The notes: generated by a model from the sequence alone, not told the origin. 64,000 nt of DNA from Pseudarcicella hirudinis (GCF_900115665.1 NZ_FOXH01000002.1:389670-453669); one strand, 5' to 3'; shown: positions 1-9,334, numbered from the stretch's first letter. Program-made: numbers and translations.

Positions 1-2
1 GT

Positions 3-1736
3 GTTTATGACCTGGTAGTTACAGACAATAATGGTTGTAATTCACCAAAAGCAACTCTTGAAGTGATCGTTCACAAATTGCCGGATGCTCCGATAATTAA
101 AGCTTCCGGACCTACAGAGTTTTGTGAAGGAAGTAGTGTTGATTTAACCGCCAACGTTATTGAAACGCCAACTTCTCAGATCATCAGTTATGAGTGGAAA
201 ACCGGAGAAAAAGGTACTGGTTTTAAAACAATTAAGGCTTTGCAGGGAAGTTCTTCAACGCGAAAATATGCGGTAAGAGCTACTGATCAGGTTGGGTGCG
301 TGTCACTTTATTCTGAAGAAATTCTGATTAAAGTAAATCCGAATCCGGCTAAGCCATCTATTTCAGCAAATGCACCATTAACCTACTGTGATAATAATTT
401 AACTACTTTAACCGCTACAAAAGCAACGAAATATCTGTGGTCCAGCGGAGAAACAACTCAAAGCATTAAACCGGGCATTTCAGGAAATTATGGACTGACC
501 GTTGAAAATGATTTTGGCTGTAAATCTCCGCAATCAGATATTTTGACTGTGAAAGTGAATTTATCTCCGAATATTCCGGCAATAAAAGCAGATGGTTTAC
601 TGGAATTTTGCGATGGAAATAAAGTGGAACTTACCGCTTCTTCAGATCCTGCCTATAAATCCTATTTATGGAATACTGCTGGAGGAAGTGCGGTAACGCC
701 TAAAATTGTTGTACAAAAAACAGGTACTTATGTCGTTTCTGTGAAAAATGAGGTAGGTTGCAGTGCAGAGTCAGTACCGGTTTCAGTAAAAGTAAATGCG
801 CTTCCGCAAAAACCTGTTATCTCGGCAAATGGAAATACTACTTTCTGTGATGGTGGTCAGGTAACTTTGAGTGTAGCCAATGCGCAAAAATATACATGGA
901 ATACCAATGCTTCTTCTCAAACGCTTTTGGTGAAAAACTCAGGAAAATTTGCTGTAATCGTTACCAATGAATTTGGGTGTAATTCACTTCCTTCAGATAC
1001 ATTGAGCGTTACGGTAAATCCGAATCCGGCCAAGCCTTCTGTTTCTGCACAAAGTTCAACGACTTTCTGTGCCGATAGTAAGGTTACGCTAACATCAAGT
1101 ACGGAGTTTGGATACAGATGGTCTAACGGAGAAACCTCACAAAGTGTTGATCTTAATAAAACCGGAATGTTTACCGTAAAAGTAATAAACCAGTTCAATT
1201 GTATCTCCGTTTCTTCGGATGTTATTGCTACCCGGGCTTTGGATTTACCGGAAACACCGACTGTTTCGAAAACCGGGGTATTCAACCTTGAAGCAAACAG
1301 CTTTGGTCTGGGAGATGGTTATGAATGGAAACTTGCAGGAAAATTAATTGCTGATACTGCAAGCATCATAAAAGCAAGCAGTAATGGCAATTACTCAGTA
1401 AGAAAGAAAAAGGTTTATGTTGTAAATCAGGCGAATATGGTTTGTTACTCTGCCTCGGTTGAACGTACTTTCAAGGCTGAAGAAGCATATAATGGTCTGG
1501 GTGTTTATCCGAATCCGGTTTCCGGGGATAAGTTATTCATTGAAACACAATATAATCTTGAGAATGCAACTGTAACAATTTATGACAGAATGGGTGCTCC
1601 GATTTTTACAGGAAATATCACCCTGCTTGATGGTCGTTACTATATCAATATTAATACTTTAAATGATGGGCTTTATCTGTTGAGGGTTTCTTCATCCAAT
1701 TTCGACAGTAGTAAATGGGTGAGTGTCAAGAGATAG
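3..1736 (+). CDS. Partial secreted Ig-like repeat protein with T9SS type A sorting domain
   Basis: The frame is open from the left edge, so the gene begins outside the window; about 577 residues are visible. It contains at least five roughly 80-residue repeats. Each has an (E/T)FC(D/E)G-type strand, a Y-x-W core, an xFGCxS turn and a VNPNPAKP-like linker, as in Ig-like/PKD repeats of Bacteroidota surface proteins. Paired cysteines in each repeat suggest disulfides. The last 80 residues begin with YPNP and end in KR, the form of the type A C-terminal sorting domain, so the protein is expected to cross the outer membrane by the type IX system and be anchored or released. A terminator follows directly. 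The job of the protein is unknown; adhesion or matrix binding is inference. Confidence 0.85.
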   Translation, partial: VYDLVVTDNNGCNSPKATLEVIVHKLPDAPIIKASGPTEFCEGSSVDLTANVIETPTSQIISYEWKTGEKGTGFKTIKALQGSSSTRKYAVRATDQVGCVSLYSEEILIKVNPNPAKPSISANAPLTYCDNNLTTLTATKATKYLWSSGETTQSIKPGISGNYGLTVENDFGCKSPQSDILTVKVNLSPNIPAIKADGLLEFCDGNKVELTASSDPAYKSYLWNTAGGSAVTPKIVVQKTGTYVVSVKNEVGCSAESVPVSVKVNALPQKPVISANGNTTFCDGGQVTLSVANAQKYTWNTNASSQTLLVKNSGKFAVIVTNEFGCNSLPSDTLSVTVNPNPAKPSVSAQSSTTFCADSKVTLTSSTEFGYRWSNGETSQSVDLNKTGMFTVKVINQFNCISVSSDVIATRALDLPETPTVSKTGVFNLEANSFGLGDGYEWKLAGKLIADTASIIKASSNGNYSVRKKKVYVVNQANMVCYSASVERTFKAEEAYNGLGVYPNPVSGDKLFIETQYNLENATVTIYDRMGAPIFTGNITLLDGRYYININTLNDGLYLLRVSSSNFDSSKWVSVKR

Positions 1737-1754
1737 ATAAACGGTGTAACTAAT

Positions 1755-1794
1755 AAAAAACCTGGTTTGAGGAAAATTCCCAGCCAGGTTTTTT
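1755..1794. terminator. Bidirectional terminator
   Basis: An 11-bp perfect stem (A-run plus CCTGG against CCAGG plus T-run) with an 18-nt loop lies between the convergent T9SS cargo gene and the glycoside-hydrolase-like gene. It can serve both strands. Confidence 0.85.
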
Positions 1795-1816
1795 TTATGA
1801 TTTTTTGAAAATGAAA

Positions 1817-2896
1817 TTATTTGGTTTTAACAACTTTACTTAAAGCCGCTAACACTTTGTCATCTACATTTCCGAACAAGGAGACACCGGATGCTCCGTT
1901 TTTCAGTGCCAAAGTAATGCCTGTTTCCAGTTCTTCCTGGCTTTTGAAATCCGGAAGAAAAAGCCCTGCGTATAATGGAAATTTTCCATGTAAAATTCTT
2001 ACACCTTCCTCTACAGCATCTCCGATCCATTGTACATCTTCTTCATAAAATCTGTGATAGATCATCGGACAAACGGCGCTTAGATTCCAGTTTGTCCAGT
2101 CCTGACGTACAATACGTTTTGCTACTTCAGGTGTTGGGAAAACCGCCGCAGTTATCGGCTTTTTGAAACTTGCTGCGGTAGCTGATAAATGATTTACCAA
2201 TCTGGTTACATTGTCATATCTGAATTTTCTCCAGGAAAGGTTCTGATCCGGATTTTCGAGACTTAAAATGTCAATGCCTTTTTTCTCTTTAAACTTTTCC
2301 TGACAAACTTTGCAATAGCAATAATCATACTGAGGTAATTCCTGATTTTGCTTGATTCCGTAGTTTTTCCAAAGCGCTACCGGAAGAATTACGTCACAAT
2401 AGCGTACATAATCCAGATGAATCCCGTCCACGTATGGTTTGCTGAGTTCGGTTTTAACGATGTTTTCAAGATAACTATGAACTTCCGGTCTGGATGGACA
2501 AAGCCAGCGATAATAATTAACATAAGGAGGTTGTGTTGCACATGATTCTCCTTTTCTGTTGTGCGCGTACCATTCCGGATGAGCCTTTAACAAACTCTCT
2601 TCGCCACGGTTGAGTGTCCATATCCAGCGATGTGTACTGAGCCCCTGTTGTTTTGCAATAGTGAAATGCTTTTCATCATCGGCTTCAAAAAAGACGCCTG
2701 TAATACCGTTTGCCTTGAATTTTGCGTAACGTTCTTTCAGTACTTCTTCTTTCTCTTTGTGGTCGGGATTAACCCAGACCCAGTTTTTAAGTTTGCTTTC
2801 ATTTGAATCTGAGGTTTTTGCAACAGATTTTTGCGGGAGTCCTGTTAATGTGATAGCCCCTAATCCCAGGTTTTTAAGGAATGTACGTTTTTTCAT
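1817..2896 (-). CDS. Putative secreted glycoside hydrolase (family 10-like TIM barrel)
   Basis: This 359-residue protein starts with a signal like those of Tat or Sec substrates (KKRTFLKNLGLGAITLTG). It then shows a TIM-barrel pattern typical of the uncharacterised glycosyl-hydrolase-like (GHL/DUF4015-type) proteins: WVWVNP near residue 40, FEADDE near 70, and DGIHLDYVRY at about 157-166, where the acidic residue at a strand end is a likely active-site position. A CYCKVC motif at 193-198 could bind a metal or form a disulfide. Its start codon overlaps the stop of the upstream CBM9-like gene by 4 nt (ATGA), so the two are translationally coupled and probably act on the same glycan. The substrate is not visible from sequence. 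Confidence 0.7.
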   Translation of the reverse strand: MKKRTFLKNLGLGAITLTGLPQKSVAKTSDSNESKLKNWVWVNPDHKEKEEVLKERYAKFKANGITGVFFEADDEKHFTIAKQQGLSTHRWIWTLNRGEESLLKAHPEWYAHNRKGESCATQPPYVNYYRWLCPSRPEVHSYLENIVKTELSKPYVDGIHLDYVRYCDVILPVALWKNYGIKQNQELPQYDYCYCKVCQEKFKEKKGIDILSLENPDQNLSWRKFRYDNVTRLVNHLSATAASFKKPITAAVFPTPEVAKRIVRQDWTNWNLSAVCPMIYHRFYEEDVQWIGDAVEEGVRILHGKFPLYAGLFLPDFKSQEELETGITLALKNGASGVSLFGNVDDKVLAALSKVVKTK

Positions 2897-3984
2897 GGTT
2901 GGGTGAAAGAAGTGTTAATTTTACTGTCGTTGTTTACTGAGACTTTCAGGTTCTTGTCCGGACAATCAAGAGTGATAATAAAGCTGTGTGCAGAGGCTTC
3001 CGGCGTAATGATATTGCTGAAAGAATCAATCATAATATCATTTTGTGAAAGGCCTAATTCTTTGATATCCTGTGTGAATCTTTTGTTTTCGTGGAAGAAA
3101 GCCTGCTCCTTATAGTACAGATCCCATATAAAAGCTCTCATTTTCTCTTCATAAGGGATCTCAAAAGCAGAAGCTGGTTTTCCTGCTTCATTGGTACTGA
3201 AAATCAGATAACCCCAACGCTCAGGTTTGTGCATATCTATTGCTCCCTGTGGAGTCCAGACCCAATTGTTTTCAGGTAAAAGCTGATGATTTTCCGGGTT
3301 TTCGAGACGAATATATTTGCCATTGACGACTTTAGTCTGCCATTCAACCCTTGAGAAATTGGCTTTCCAGAAAGATCGGTCTTTAGGAATTTCTCCCGAC
3401 TTTGTACCCAGAGTAACAGAAGAGAAAGGAATCGCCATTTCGATTGTCCACCGCTTGTCCTTGTCAGAGGGATTATTAACGGTACCTTCAATGGAAACCG
3501 CAGATTTTAGTCCTTTTACATCCCAGCTGATCAGGGCAGGGCCTCCGTTTCGGTATGGTTTTGAAAGAAAAAGATCGAAGGTATTGTTCAGTGCATTAAT
3601 TTCCAGTTCGAAGTAATTGTGAGTATCTCCGTCCGGATCAAGGAAAACCTCAAAATCATTTTCCAGAAAAACGATCTGATCTTTCTTATTTTGATAGGCC
3701 CAGATATCTTTTTCCTCCAATACCGCAGCAATGTAAAGATAGTGGTCATCCCATAACATCTTTATTTTGGTATCCTGTGCCGGAGCGGGCTTTTTATCGC
3801 CTTCAATGTCTACGAACTTTTCAGTCCATTCAGCATTTTTCCAGGAATTTTCCGATAAATGACCGTCGATTTTAACAGGAGTGGAGGTTCTGTAACAAAG
3901 ATAATGTTTTGGGAAAGGGGCATTCTGAGCAAAAATTTGCCAGGAACAAAGTAGCCCGATGCCCGTTAATAAGAGTTTTTTCAT
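2893..3984 (-). CDS. Secreted CBM9-like carbohydrate-binding protein
   Basis: 363 residues with an N-terminal signal peptide ending near AQNA. Residues 30-240 match the carbohydrate-binding family 9-like domain used in Bacteroidota: VKIDGHLSE..W near the start, W-x-D-x-x-LY(I/V)A, and the FLENDFEVFLDPDGD segment followed by YFELEINA. The C-terminal third is less conserved. It is the first gene of a two-gene unit with the glycoside-hydrolase-like gene downstream, and both lie downstream of a LacI regulator on the same strand. It probably binds a sugar polymer outside the cytoplasm; the ligand is unknown. Confidence 0.75.
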   Translation of the reverse strand: MKKLLLTGIGLLCSWQIFAQNAPFPKHYLCYRTSTPVKIDGHLSENSWKNAEWTEKFVDIEGDKKPAPAQDTKIKMLWDDHYLYIAAVLEEKDIWAYQNKKDQIVFLENDFEVFLDPDGDTHNYFELEINALNNTFDLFLSKPYRNGGPALISWDVKGLKSAVSIEGTVNNPSDKDKRWTIEMAIPFSSVTLGTKSGEIPKDRSFWKANFSRVEWQTKVVNGKYIRLENPENHQLLPENNWVWTPQGAIDMHKPERWGYLIFSTNEAGKPASAFEIPYEEKMRAFIWDLYYKEQAFFHENKRFTQDIKELGLSQNDIMIDSFSNIITPEASAHSFIITLDCPDKNLKVSVNNDSKINTSFTQP

Positions 3985-4091
3985 TGAATTGCTTGCCTGA
4001 AAGATTACTGAATTGTTGATGATTTTTTTCAGGATTGCAATTTTTTGCTAATTTTTTTAAAATCTGTCCCCCTTTGTGAGACAAATCGTAC

Positions 4092-5093
4092 TTATCTGAT
4101 TACCAGTTTTGATTTAATAATTATTTCCTGGCGGATATAATCAGCAGGATGCTCAATGGCTTTTATCAGAATTTTTGCGGCTTTTTCGCCCATTTCATAA
4201 GGAAACTGTTCTACTGAAGCAATAGGAGGCTGCTCGAGATAGGAGCAGAATGAAAGATTTGAAAAACTCACAAAGAATATATCCTTGTTAATGGCAAACC
4301 CCCTTTCTCTGCAGATCTGCATAGAATCCAGTGCTACGTAATCATGAAATGCCAGCACTGCCTGCGGAGGTTCCTCCAGATTCAGTAATTCATGTGTTTT
4401 TCTGATAGTATCCTCTTTCGAAAGGTCAACACTTTTGATGTAATTGATATTGATCTGGGCATCATGCTTTTTAAGCGCTTTGATGTATCCGGTAAGTCTT
4501 TCATCTGAGGCAATAAGTGTACTCGGCCCGTTGAGTAATGCAATTTTGGTCATTCCCTGAGAAATCAGGTACTCCACCGCTTCAAAAGCCCCGATAGCAA
4601 TATCTCCGTAAACACAGCTGTTCGGCAGGATTTTCACAACCCTGTCGAAAAATACAATAGGAATACCATGACTGTTAAGCTCATTGAAATGGCTGTAATT
4701 ATAGGTTTCAGAGGCTACTGAAACGATAATGCCGTCAACGCCATGCTGAATAAGAGAAGTGATAGATTGTTTTTCACGTTCGTAATCATTTCTTGATTGT
4801 ACAACCAAAGCCCGATAGCCTTTTTCAAATAAAATATCCTCAATTCCTGTAATTGCCAGAGAGAAGAATTGTTCGGTAAGATAGGGTAATACAATGCCGA
4901 TGTTATAATTTCTTTTCTTCTTCAGGTGAATGGCTGTTGAATTAGGGACATAATTTAACTTTAATGCCAGTTCTTTTACCCGCTCCTTCATTCTTAATCC
5001 AATGCGAGGGTGGTTTTGCAAAGCGCGGGAGACTGTAGAGACAGAAGTACCCAGCTCTTTGGCTATTTCTTTCATCGTTGGATTTGTGCTCAT
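4092..5093 (-). CDS. LacI/GalR-family transcriptional regulator
   Basis: 333 residues. The N-terminal helix-turn-helix and hinge helix (MKEIAKELGTSVSTVSRAL, then HPRIG and YVPN) are canonical LacI. The rest is a periplasmic-binding-protein-like sensor (NIGIVLPYL, DGIIVSVAS, PIVFFDRV) ending in KSKLVIR, the usual LacI tail. It is divergent from the amino-sugar cluster starting at 5445. A 47-bp double operator sits about 90 bp upstream of its start and covers the expected -33 region of its own promoter (a TAATTTTG -7 box lies on the minus strand at 5159-5166). Autoregulation plus control of the divergent genes is the simplest reading. The inducer is unknown; an amino sugar is inferred from neighbours. 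Confidence 0.93.
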   Translation of the reverse strand: MSTNPTMKEIAKELGTSVSTVSRALQNHPRIGLRMKERVKELALKLNYVPNSTAIHLKKKRNYNIGIVLPYLTEQFFSLAITGIEDILFEKGYRALVVQSRNDYEREKQSITSLIQHGVDGIIVSVASETYNYSHFNELNSHGIPIVFFDRVVKILPNSCVYGDIAIGAFEAVEYLISQGMTKIALLNGPSTLIASDERLTGYIKALKKHDAQININYIKSVDLSKEDTIRKTHELLNLEEPPQAVLAFHDYVALDSMQICRERGFAINKDIFFVSFSNLSFCSYLEQPPIASVEQFPYEMGEKAAKILIKAIEHPADYIRQEIIIKSKLVIR

Positions 5094-5158
5094 AATAGTA
5101 TTGTTAATTTGTCCAATGCCTCATAAAGTTAACAGAATTAAATTTTCTTTATCATGTG

Positions 5159-5166
5159 CAAAATTA
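5159..5166 (-). promoter_or_regulatory. Candidate -7 box for the LacI gene
   Basis: TAATTTTG on the minus strand matches the Bacteroidota TAnnTTTG element. A TTG inside the neighbouring operator lies 24 nt upstream, slightly longer than usual spacing. Confidence 0.45.
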
Positions 5167-5182
5167 TATACAAAGAATATAA

Positions 5183-5229
5183 AATTTGCGCAACCGTTTG
5201 TGTTGGCTGTGCAAACGGTTGCGCAAATT
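5183..5229. promoter_or_regulatory. Double LacI-type operator
   Basis: Two 18-nt arms (5183-5200 and 5212-5229) are perfect inverted copies separated by 11 nt. Each arm contains GCAACCGTTTG or its reverse, itself the near-palindromic centre-CG half-sites of LacI/GalR operators. It lies between the divergent LacI gene and the GHMP kinase gene, so the LacI protein encoded next door is the natural ligand. Two operators in mirror orientation with centres about 29 bp apart may favour a tetramer or two dimers. Confidence 0.85.
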
Positions 5230-5280
5230 CATTCATAAGCTTCTGATTACTTTCAGGTTAGTTCTTGAAAAAAACTCTCT

Positions 5281-5288
5281 TACATTTG
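5281..5288 (+). promoter_or_regulatory. Candidate -7 box for the amino-sugar cluster
   Basis: TACATTTG fits TAnnTTTG and lies about 50 bp downstream of the double operator and 157 bp upstream of the kinase start. The only nearby TTG is 13 nt upstream, which is short, so this is tentative. Confidence 0.35.
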
Positions 5289-5444
5289 AAAAGATTTTCA
5301 CCTGTAACTATGAAAAACCGGATAAGGATGTTTTGAAGGAACTATCCTTCAGGATTCTGCCCGGGTTTGAAGTACACATAAGTTCCATTAAACGATAGGT
5401 GTTTTAAGCTGAACCGCTTAGGCATAACCTGATTAAAATATCAA

Positions 5445-6524
5445 ATGAAAAATAAATTAATAACGATTTCGACCCCGGGTCGGATCTGCCTTTTCGGAGA
5501 ACACCAGGATTATCTGGGTTTACCGGTGATTGCGGCTGCAATTTCAAGGAGGATCTGTATCAGCGGACAAACACGACCAGATAATAAGATCATTATTCAT
5601 TTACCGGATGTGGGAGGGAGAGAAGAGTTTGAGTTGAATGGAAAATTAGCGTATGATAAAGGACGGGACTATTTTAAAAGTGTATTAAACCTTTTAAAGC
5701 GAAAAGATAACCTGAGTTTTGAAAATGGTTTTGAAATTACAGTAACCGGAAATATTCCTATAAATTCCGGAACATCCAGCTCCTCTGCACTTGTTGTTTC
5801 CTGGACTAAATTTTTGCTGGAAATGTCGGGTTTTCAGCATGAAAACATCAATAAGTATGTAGGAGAACTGGCTTATCTTGCTGAAGTGGAAGAGTTCGGA
5901 GAACCCGGAGGAAGAATGGATCAGTATGCCACCGCTATTGGCAATATTATGTATCTTGAATCTTATCCGAAAATTCATATCGGGAAATACAAGCCTACTT
6001 TGGGTACTTTCGTATTGGGAGATTCTTTACAGGCCAAAGATACTTTAGGAATCCTGAAGCATGTGAAATACGGCATGCTGGAAGCCATGCGTAAAATCAA
6101 AGAATTTGATAACTCTTTTGATTTACACACTTTCCCGCAGGAAAAAGCTGATACTTACCGCAATCTTCTGACAGAAGATGAATTCATTCTTTTCAAAAGT
6201 AATTTGTCGGACAGAGATATTTTGCAGGAAGCTAAGAAAATGTTTGAGATGAACAATATCAATGATATTCGTTTAGGACAGCTTTTGAATCAGCATCAGG
6301 ATAATCTTCGTGACGCCAAGCGTATTTCTACTGAAAAAATAGACAGAATGATTGACGCTTCTCTGAAAGCCGGAGCATTGGGTGCAAAAATCAATGGATC
6401 GGGCGGGGGAGGCTGTATGTTTGCCTATGCGCCTGAAAATGCTGAAGCTGTTGTTGAAGCAATTGAGAAAGAGGGTGGAAAAGCACACATTATTGTGGTG
6501 GATGAAGGTACTCAGGTGGTTTAA
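5445..6524 (+). CDS. GHMP-family sugar kinase (galactokinase-like)
   Basis: 359 residues with all three GHMP motifs. Residues 12-24 (GRICLFGEHQDYL) are the galactokinase-type sugar-recognition signature, 105-116 (PINSGTSSSSAL) the ATP-binding loop, and 317-323 (NGSGGGG) the C-terminal motif. The EPGGRMDQYA segment at 153-162 is where galactokinases carry the catalytic aspartate. It probably phosphorylates a galactose- or GalNAc-like sugar at C1 in the cytoplasm. It is first in a same-strand run with a nucleotidyltransferase, a GH109 enzyme, a NagB/PIG-L fusion and a transporter. The human GalNAc kinase GALK2 belongs to the same family, which makes GalNAc a reasonable candidate, but this is inference. 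Confidence 0.85.
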   Translation: MKNKLITISTPGRICLFGEHQDYLGLPVIAAAISRRICISGQTRPDNKIIIHLPDVGGREEFELNGKLAYDKGRDYFKSVLNLLKRKDNLSFENGFEITVTGNIPINSGTSSSSALVVSWTKFLLEMSGFQHENINKYVGELAYLAEVEEFGEPGGRMDQYATAIGNIMYLESYPKIHIGKYKPTLGTFVLGDSLQAKDTLGILKHVKYGMLEAMRKIKEFDNSFDLHTFPQEKADTYRNLLTEDEFILFKSNLSDRDILQEAKKMFEMNNINDIRLGQLLNQHQDNLRDAKRISTEKIDRMIDASLKAGALGAKINGSGGGGCMFAYAPENAEAVVEAIEKEGGKAHIIVVDEGTQVV

Positions 6525-6572
6525 ACCCGTACCTGAAAACCATTATAAAGCTGATTAAAACATAAAAATATA

Positions 6573-7442
6573 ATGAAAAAGAGAATCCTGATTTTAGCCG
6601 GAGGGGTGGCTTCAAGAATGAAAAAAGCTGCTGAAAATTTGCAGAATATCGACAGCAAATTGATTGAGCAGGCTGATACACTTACTAAAGGTATGATTTC
6701 TGTAGGAAAAGCCGGAAAGTCATTGATCGACTATGAACTTTACAATGCTCATCTGGCTTCTTTCGAAGAAATTTTGCTGTTGCTTCACCCTGAAGATAAT
6801 TTTACGCAGCCCTATTATGAAAAACTAATGGAGGAGGATAAAACCTGGAATATCAAAATTCTTTTTGCCAGACAAACTATTGCGGCTGACAGGGTAAAGC
6901 CGGCCGGAACGGCTGATGCAGTTTTACAAGCACTTCAGCAGCATAAGGAATGGCAAAAGGGCCGTTTTATTATTCTGAACAGTGATAATCTTTATTCTGT
7001 AAATGCCTTGAATCTGCTTTGGGAATGTAAATATGATAATGCCCTGATTAGCTATGATCAGTCAGCCCTTGAGTTTCCTGAAGAAAGAATTAAAGCTTTT
7101 GCCATTATTAAGACGAATGAAAACGGCTTTCTCGAAAACATTATTGAAAAACCGGATGAGGAACAAACCAGCGCTTTGAAACTAAGGGATGGAAGAATTG
7201 GCGTGAGTATGAATGCTTTTGTCATGGAAGCCTCAGATTTGATTCCATGTTTGGAAAAGACACCTTTTCACCCGATACGTAATGAAAAAGAATTGCCTTA
7301 TTCTGTGAGCTTACTGGTAGAAAATGACAAAAATGCCGTATATGTGATACCGTTGTCGGAAAACGTTCCTGATCTTACGAGTAAATATGATATCAGTGTG
7401 GTACAGGAATACCTGGCAAAAACGTATCAGGACCTGGTTTAA
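6573..7442 (+). CDS. Sugar-phosphate nucleotidyltransferase
   Basis: 289 residues. The N-terminal LILAGGVASRMKKA (residues 5-18) is the nucleotide-binding loop of the NTP_transferase fold, in a variant form. ILNSDNLYS near 133 matches the metal/nucleotide-binding D of GT-A-like enzymes, and IIEKPDE near 190 is another family hallmark. The gene follows the GHMP kinase by 48 nt, so a kinase product (sugar-1-phosphate) could be converted to an NDP-sugar. The exact nucleotide and sugar cannot be read from the sequence. Confidence 0.8.
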   Translation: MKKRILILAGGVASRMKKAAENLQNIDSKLIEQADTLTKGMISVGKAGKSLIDYELYNAHLASFEEILLLLHPEDNFTQPYYEKLMEEDKTWNIKILFARQTIAADRVKPAGTADAVLQALQQHKEWQKGRFIILNSDNLYSVNALNLLWECKYDNALISYDQSALEFPEERIKAFAIIKTNENGFLENIIEKPDEEQTSALKLRDGRIGVSMNAFVMEASDLIPCLEKTPFHPIRNEKELPYSVSLLVENDKNAVYVIPLSENVPDLTSKYDISVVQEYLAKTYQDLV

Positions 7443-7517
7443 AGTTTAGAGATATTCAGGAGTAGTTTTTCTGATACGGTTAGACCAAAAGATTTACACA
7501 ATCAATAAATATAAATT

Positions 7518-8870
7518 ATGGAAAACACATTGCATAGAAGAAACTTTATTAAAAACGGTGCGATTGCACTGGCTTCAACTGCTGTCATGCCAAATGTGAT
7601 ATTTGGCAGACAACCTGATGAAAAAAAGGTACGCATTGCCTTTATTGGTGTTGGTTTAAGAGGAAGAAACCATGTTCAGAATACACTAAACTTTCCTGAA
7701 GTTGAAATTACGGCTATTTGTGATGTAGATCCTAATGCGATCGCCATTACACAGAAGATGATCCAGAAAGCGGGAAGAAAAGAACCGGCTGTATATGGCA
7801 AAAATGACCATGATTTTGAAAATATGGTCAAAAGAGATGATATCGACGGTGTGGTAATTGCAACGCCATGGGAATGGCACGTTCCGATGGCTATTGCTGC
7901 GATGAAAGCCGGAAAATATGCTGGTGTAGAAGTTTCTGCAACGGTAACACTTCAGGAATCCTGGGATCTGGTAAATACATTTGAGAAAACAGGTTCTCAT
8001 TGCATGATTCTTGAAAACGTATGCTATCGCCGTGATGTAATGGCTGTTCTCAACATGGTTCGTCAGAATCTTTTCGGAGAAATTACCCATTTGCAATGTG
8101 GTTATCAGCATGACCTTCGTTTTGTGAAATTCAACGACGGAAAGCAGGCTTACGGAGGAGGAGTTGAATTTGGAGCGAAAGGTTTCAGCGAAGCAAAATG
8201 GCGTACACAGCACTCAGTTGACCGCAACGGAGATTTATACCCTACTCATGGTCTTGGTCCGGTTGCTGAAATGATTAATATTAACCGTGGGAATCAGTTT
8301 CTTTATCTGACTTCAATGGCTACAAAAGGATTGGGTCTGCACAAATACATTGTGGATAATGGCGGAGAAAATCATCCTAATGCTAAAGTAAAGTTCAAAT
8401 TAGGGGATATTGTACAGACTATGATCAAATGTGCAAATGGTGAGACGATTCTTATTACCCATGATACCAACTCTCCGAGACCTTATTCCTTAGGCTTCAG
8501 AGTGCAGGGAGATAACGGTATCTGGATGGATGATGGTAATCAGATTTATATCGATAAAGTTACTAAAACACATGATCAGTGGGAGCCGGATACAGAGTAT
8601 ATGAAAAAGTATGACCACAAGTTCTGGCAGGAATCCGGCAAAGCAGCGGAAGGTGCAGGACATGGCGGAATGGACTATTTCGTAATCCGGGATTTCATTA
8701 ATTCAGTTAAAAATAAAACAACACCTCCGATTGACGTGTATGATGCCGCAGCATGGTCGGCAATCAGCCCTCTTTCGGAACAATCTATTGCTAAAGGTTC
8801 TATGCCTGTTCAGATTCCGGATTTCACCCGTGGAAAATGGAAGACAAATAAGCCAATATTTGCACTATAG
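7518..8870 (+). CDS. GH109-type alpha-N-acetylgalactosaminidase (Gfo/Idh/MocA fold)
   Basis: 450 residues. A twin-arginine signal (RRNFIKN at 7-13 and a hydrophobic run) implies folded export to the periplasm. An NAD-binding GVGLRGR loop follows at 44-50. Segments ENVCYRRDV (166-174), GYQHDLR (195-201), the FSEAKWRT region, YPTHGLGP (241-248) and the GLHKYIVDNGGE block agree closely with the family 109 enzyme of Elizabethkingia meningoseptica as I recall it. Family 109 enzymes cleave alpha-GalNAc by an NAD-dependent oxidation/elimination mechanism. The gene sits in the amino-sugar cluster, where it could release the GalNAc that the transporter and kinase would then use. Substrate activity is family-based, not shown. 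Confidence 0.88.
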   Translation: MENTLHRRNFIKNGAIALASTAVMPNVIFGRQPDEKKVRIAFIGVGLRGRNHVQNTLNFPEVEITAICDVDPNAIAITQKMIQKAGRKEPAVYGKNDHDFENMVKRDDIDGVVIATPWEWHVPMAIAAMKAGKYAGVEVSATVTLQESWDLVNTFEKTGSHCMILENVCYRRDVMAVLNMVRQNLFGEITHLQCGYQHDLRFVKFNDGKQAYGGGVEFGAKGFSEAKWRTQHSVDRNGDLYPTHGLGPVAEMININRGNQFLYLTSMATKGLGLHKYIVDNGGENHPNAKVKFKLGDIVQTMIKCANGETILITHDTNSPRPYSLGFRVQGDNGIWMDDGNQIYIDKVTKTHDQWEPDTEYMKKYDHKFWQESGKAAEGAGHGGMDYFVIRDFINSVKNKTTPPIDVYDAAAWSAISPLSEQSIAKGSMPVQIPDFTRGKWKTNKPIFAL

Positions 8871-9334
8871 AAAATTAATAAGTTTTGGGATAAATGTTAG
8901 GTGGATAGAACAACCAATTACCCCGTCAGTTGAGTCAAATCTCTGGCGGGTGTTAATTTTTTAAGACCTTTTTTGTTTTCAGTAATTTATTGCTGAATCT
9001 AATGTAAATGCTTCTCTTATTCTCAGTGCTTCGTTCGATTTATTTTAATAATCGGCATTTTATTGCCTATTAAATTATTTTTAATTTATTAATCAATAAT
9101 AATTAAAATAATTTGGTTCTATAATTCCATCTTTTGTATGTTTGAATGTTGAAATCATATATTTTTGTTTAAAAATTGAACAATTCATGCCGTTTATGAC
9201 TGAAAAGTATTAAAAATTACCGTATTTTAAGTTTTTAATCGGCAATATATTTCTTATTTTAATAAAAAATTAATTATTGGGTCAATAAAACGAATATGGT
9301 TTTATTTCTTATCCAAACAAAAGATTAACAAATC
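8871..9334 (+). other. 464-bp AT-rich gene-free region with terminator and candidate promoter
   Basis: After the GH109 gene there is a terminator-like hairpin (8920-8959). The rest, especially 8990-9330, is very AT-rich, with no ORF or RNA gene that I can support. A TTG (9134-9136), 23 nt and TATTTTTG (9160-9167) form a plausible promoter for the NagB fusion gene, which would then be transcribed separately from the kinase genes. Confidence 0.5.
8920..8959 (+). terminator. Terminator after GH109 gene
   Basis: ACCCcGTCAG pairs with CTGGCGGGT (9 bp including one wobble, one bulge), followed by TTAATTTTTT. Confidence 0.6.

Noticed and set aside
917-1285. 122-codon open frame antisense to the T9SS cargo gene
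   Set aside because: It is the shadow of the repetitive, low-stop coding strand; the sense protein has clear repeats.
1821-2166. Plus-strand frames opposite the glycoside-hydrolase-like gene
   Set aside because: They overlap a minus-strand gene with a signal peptide and conserved barrel motifs and have none of their own.
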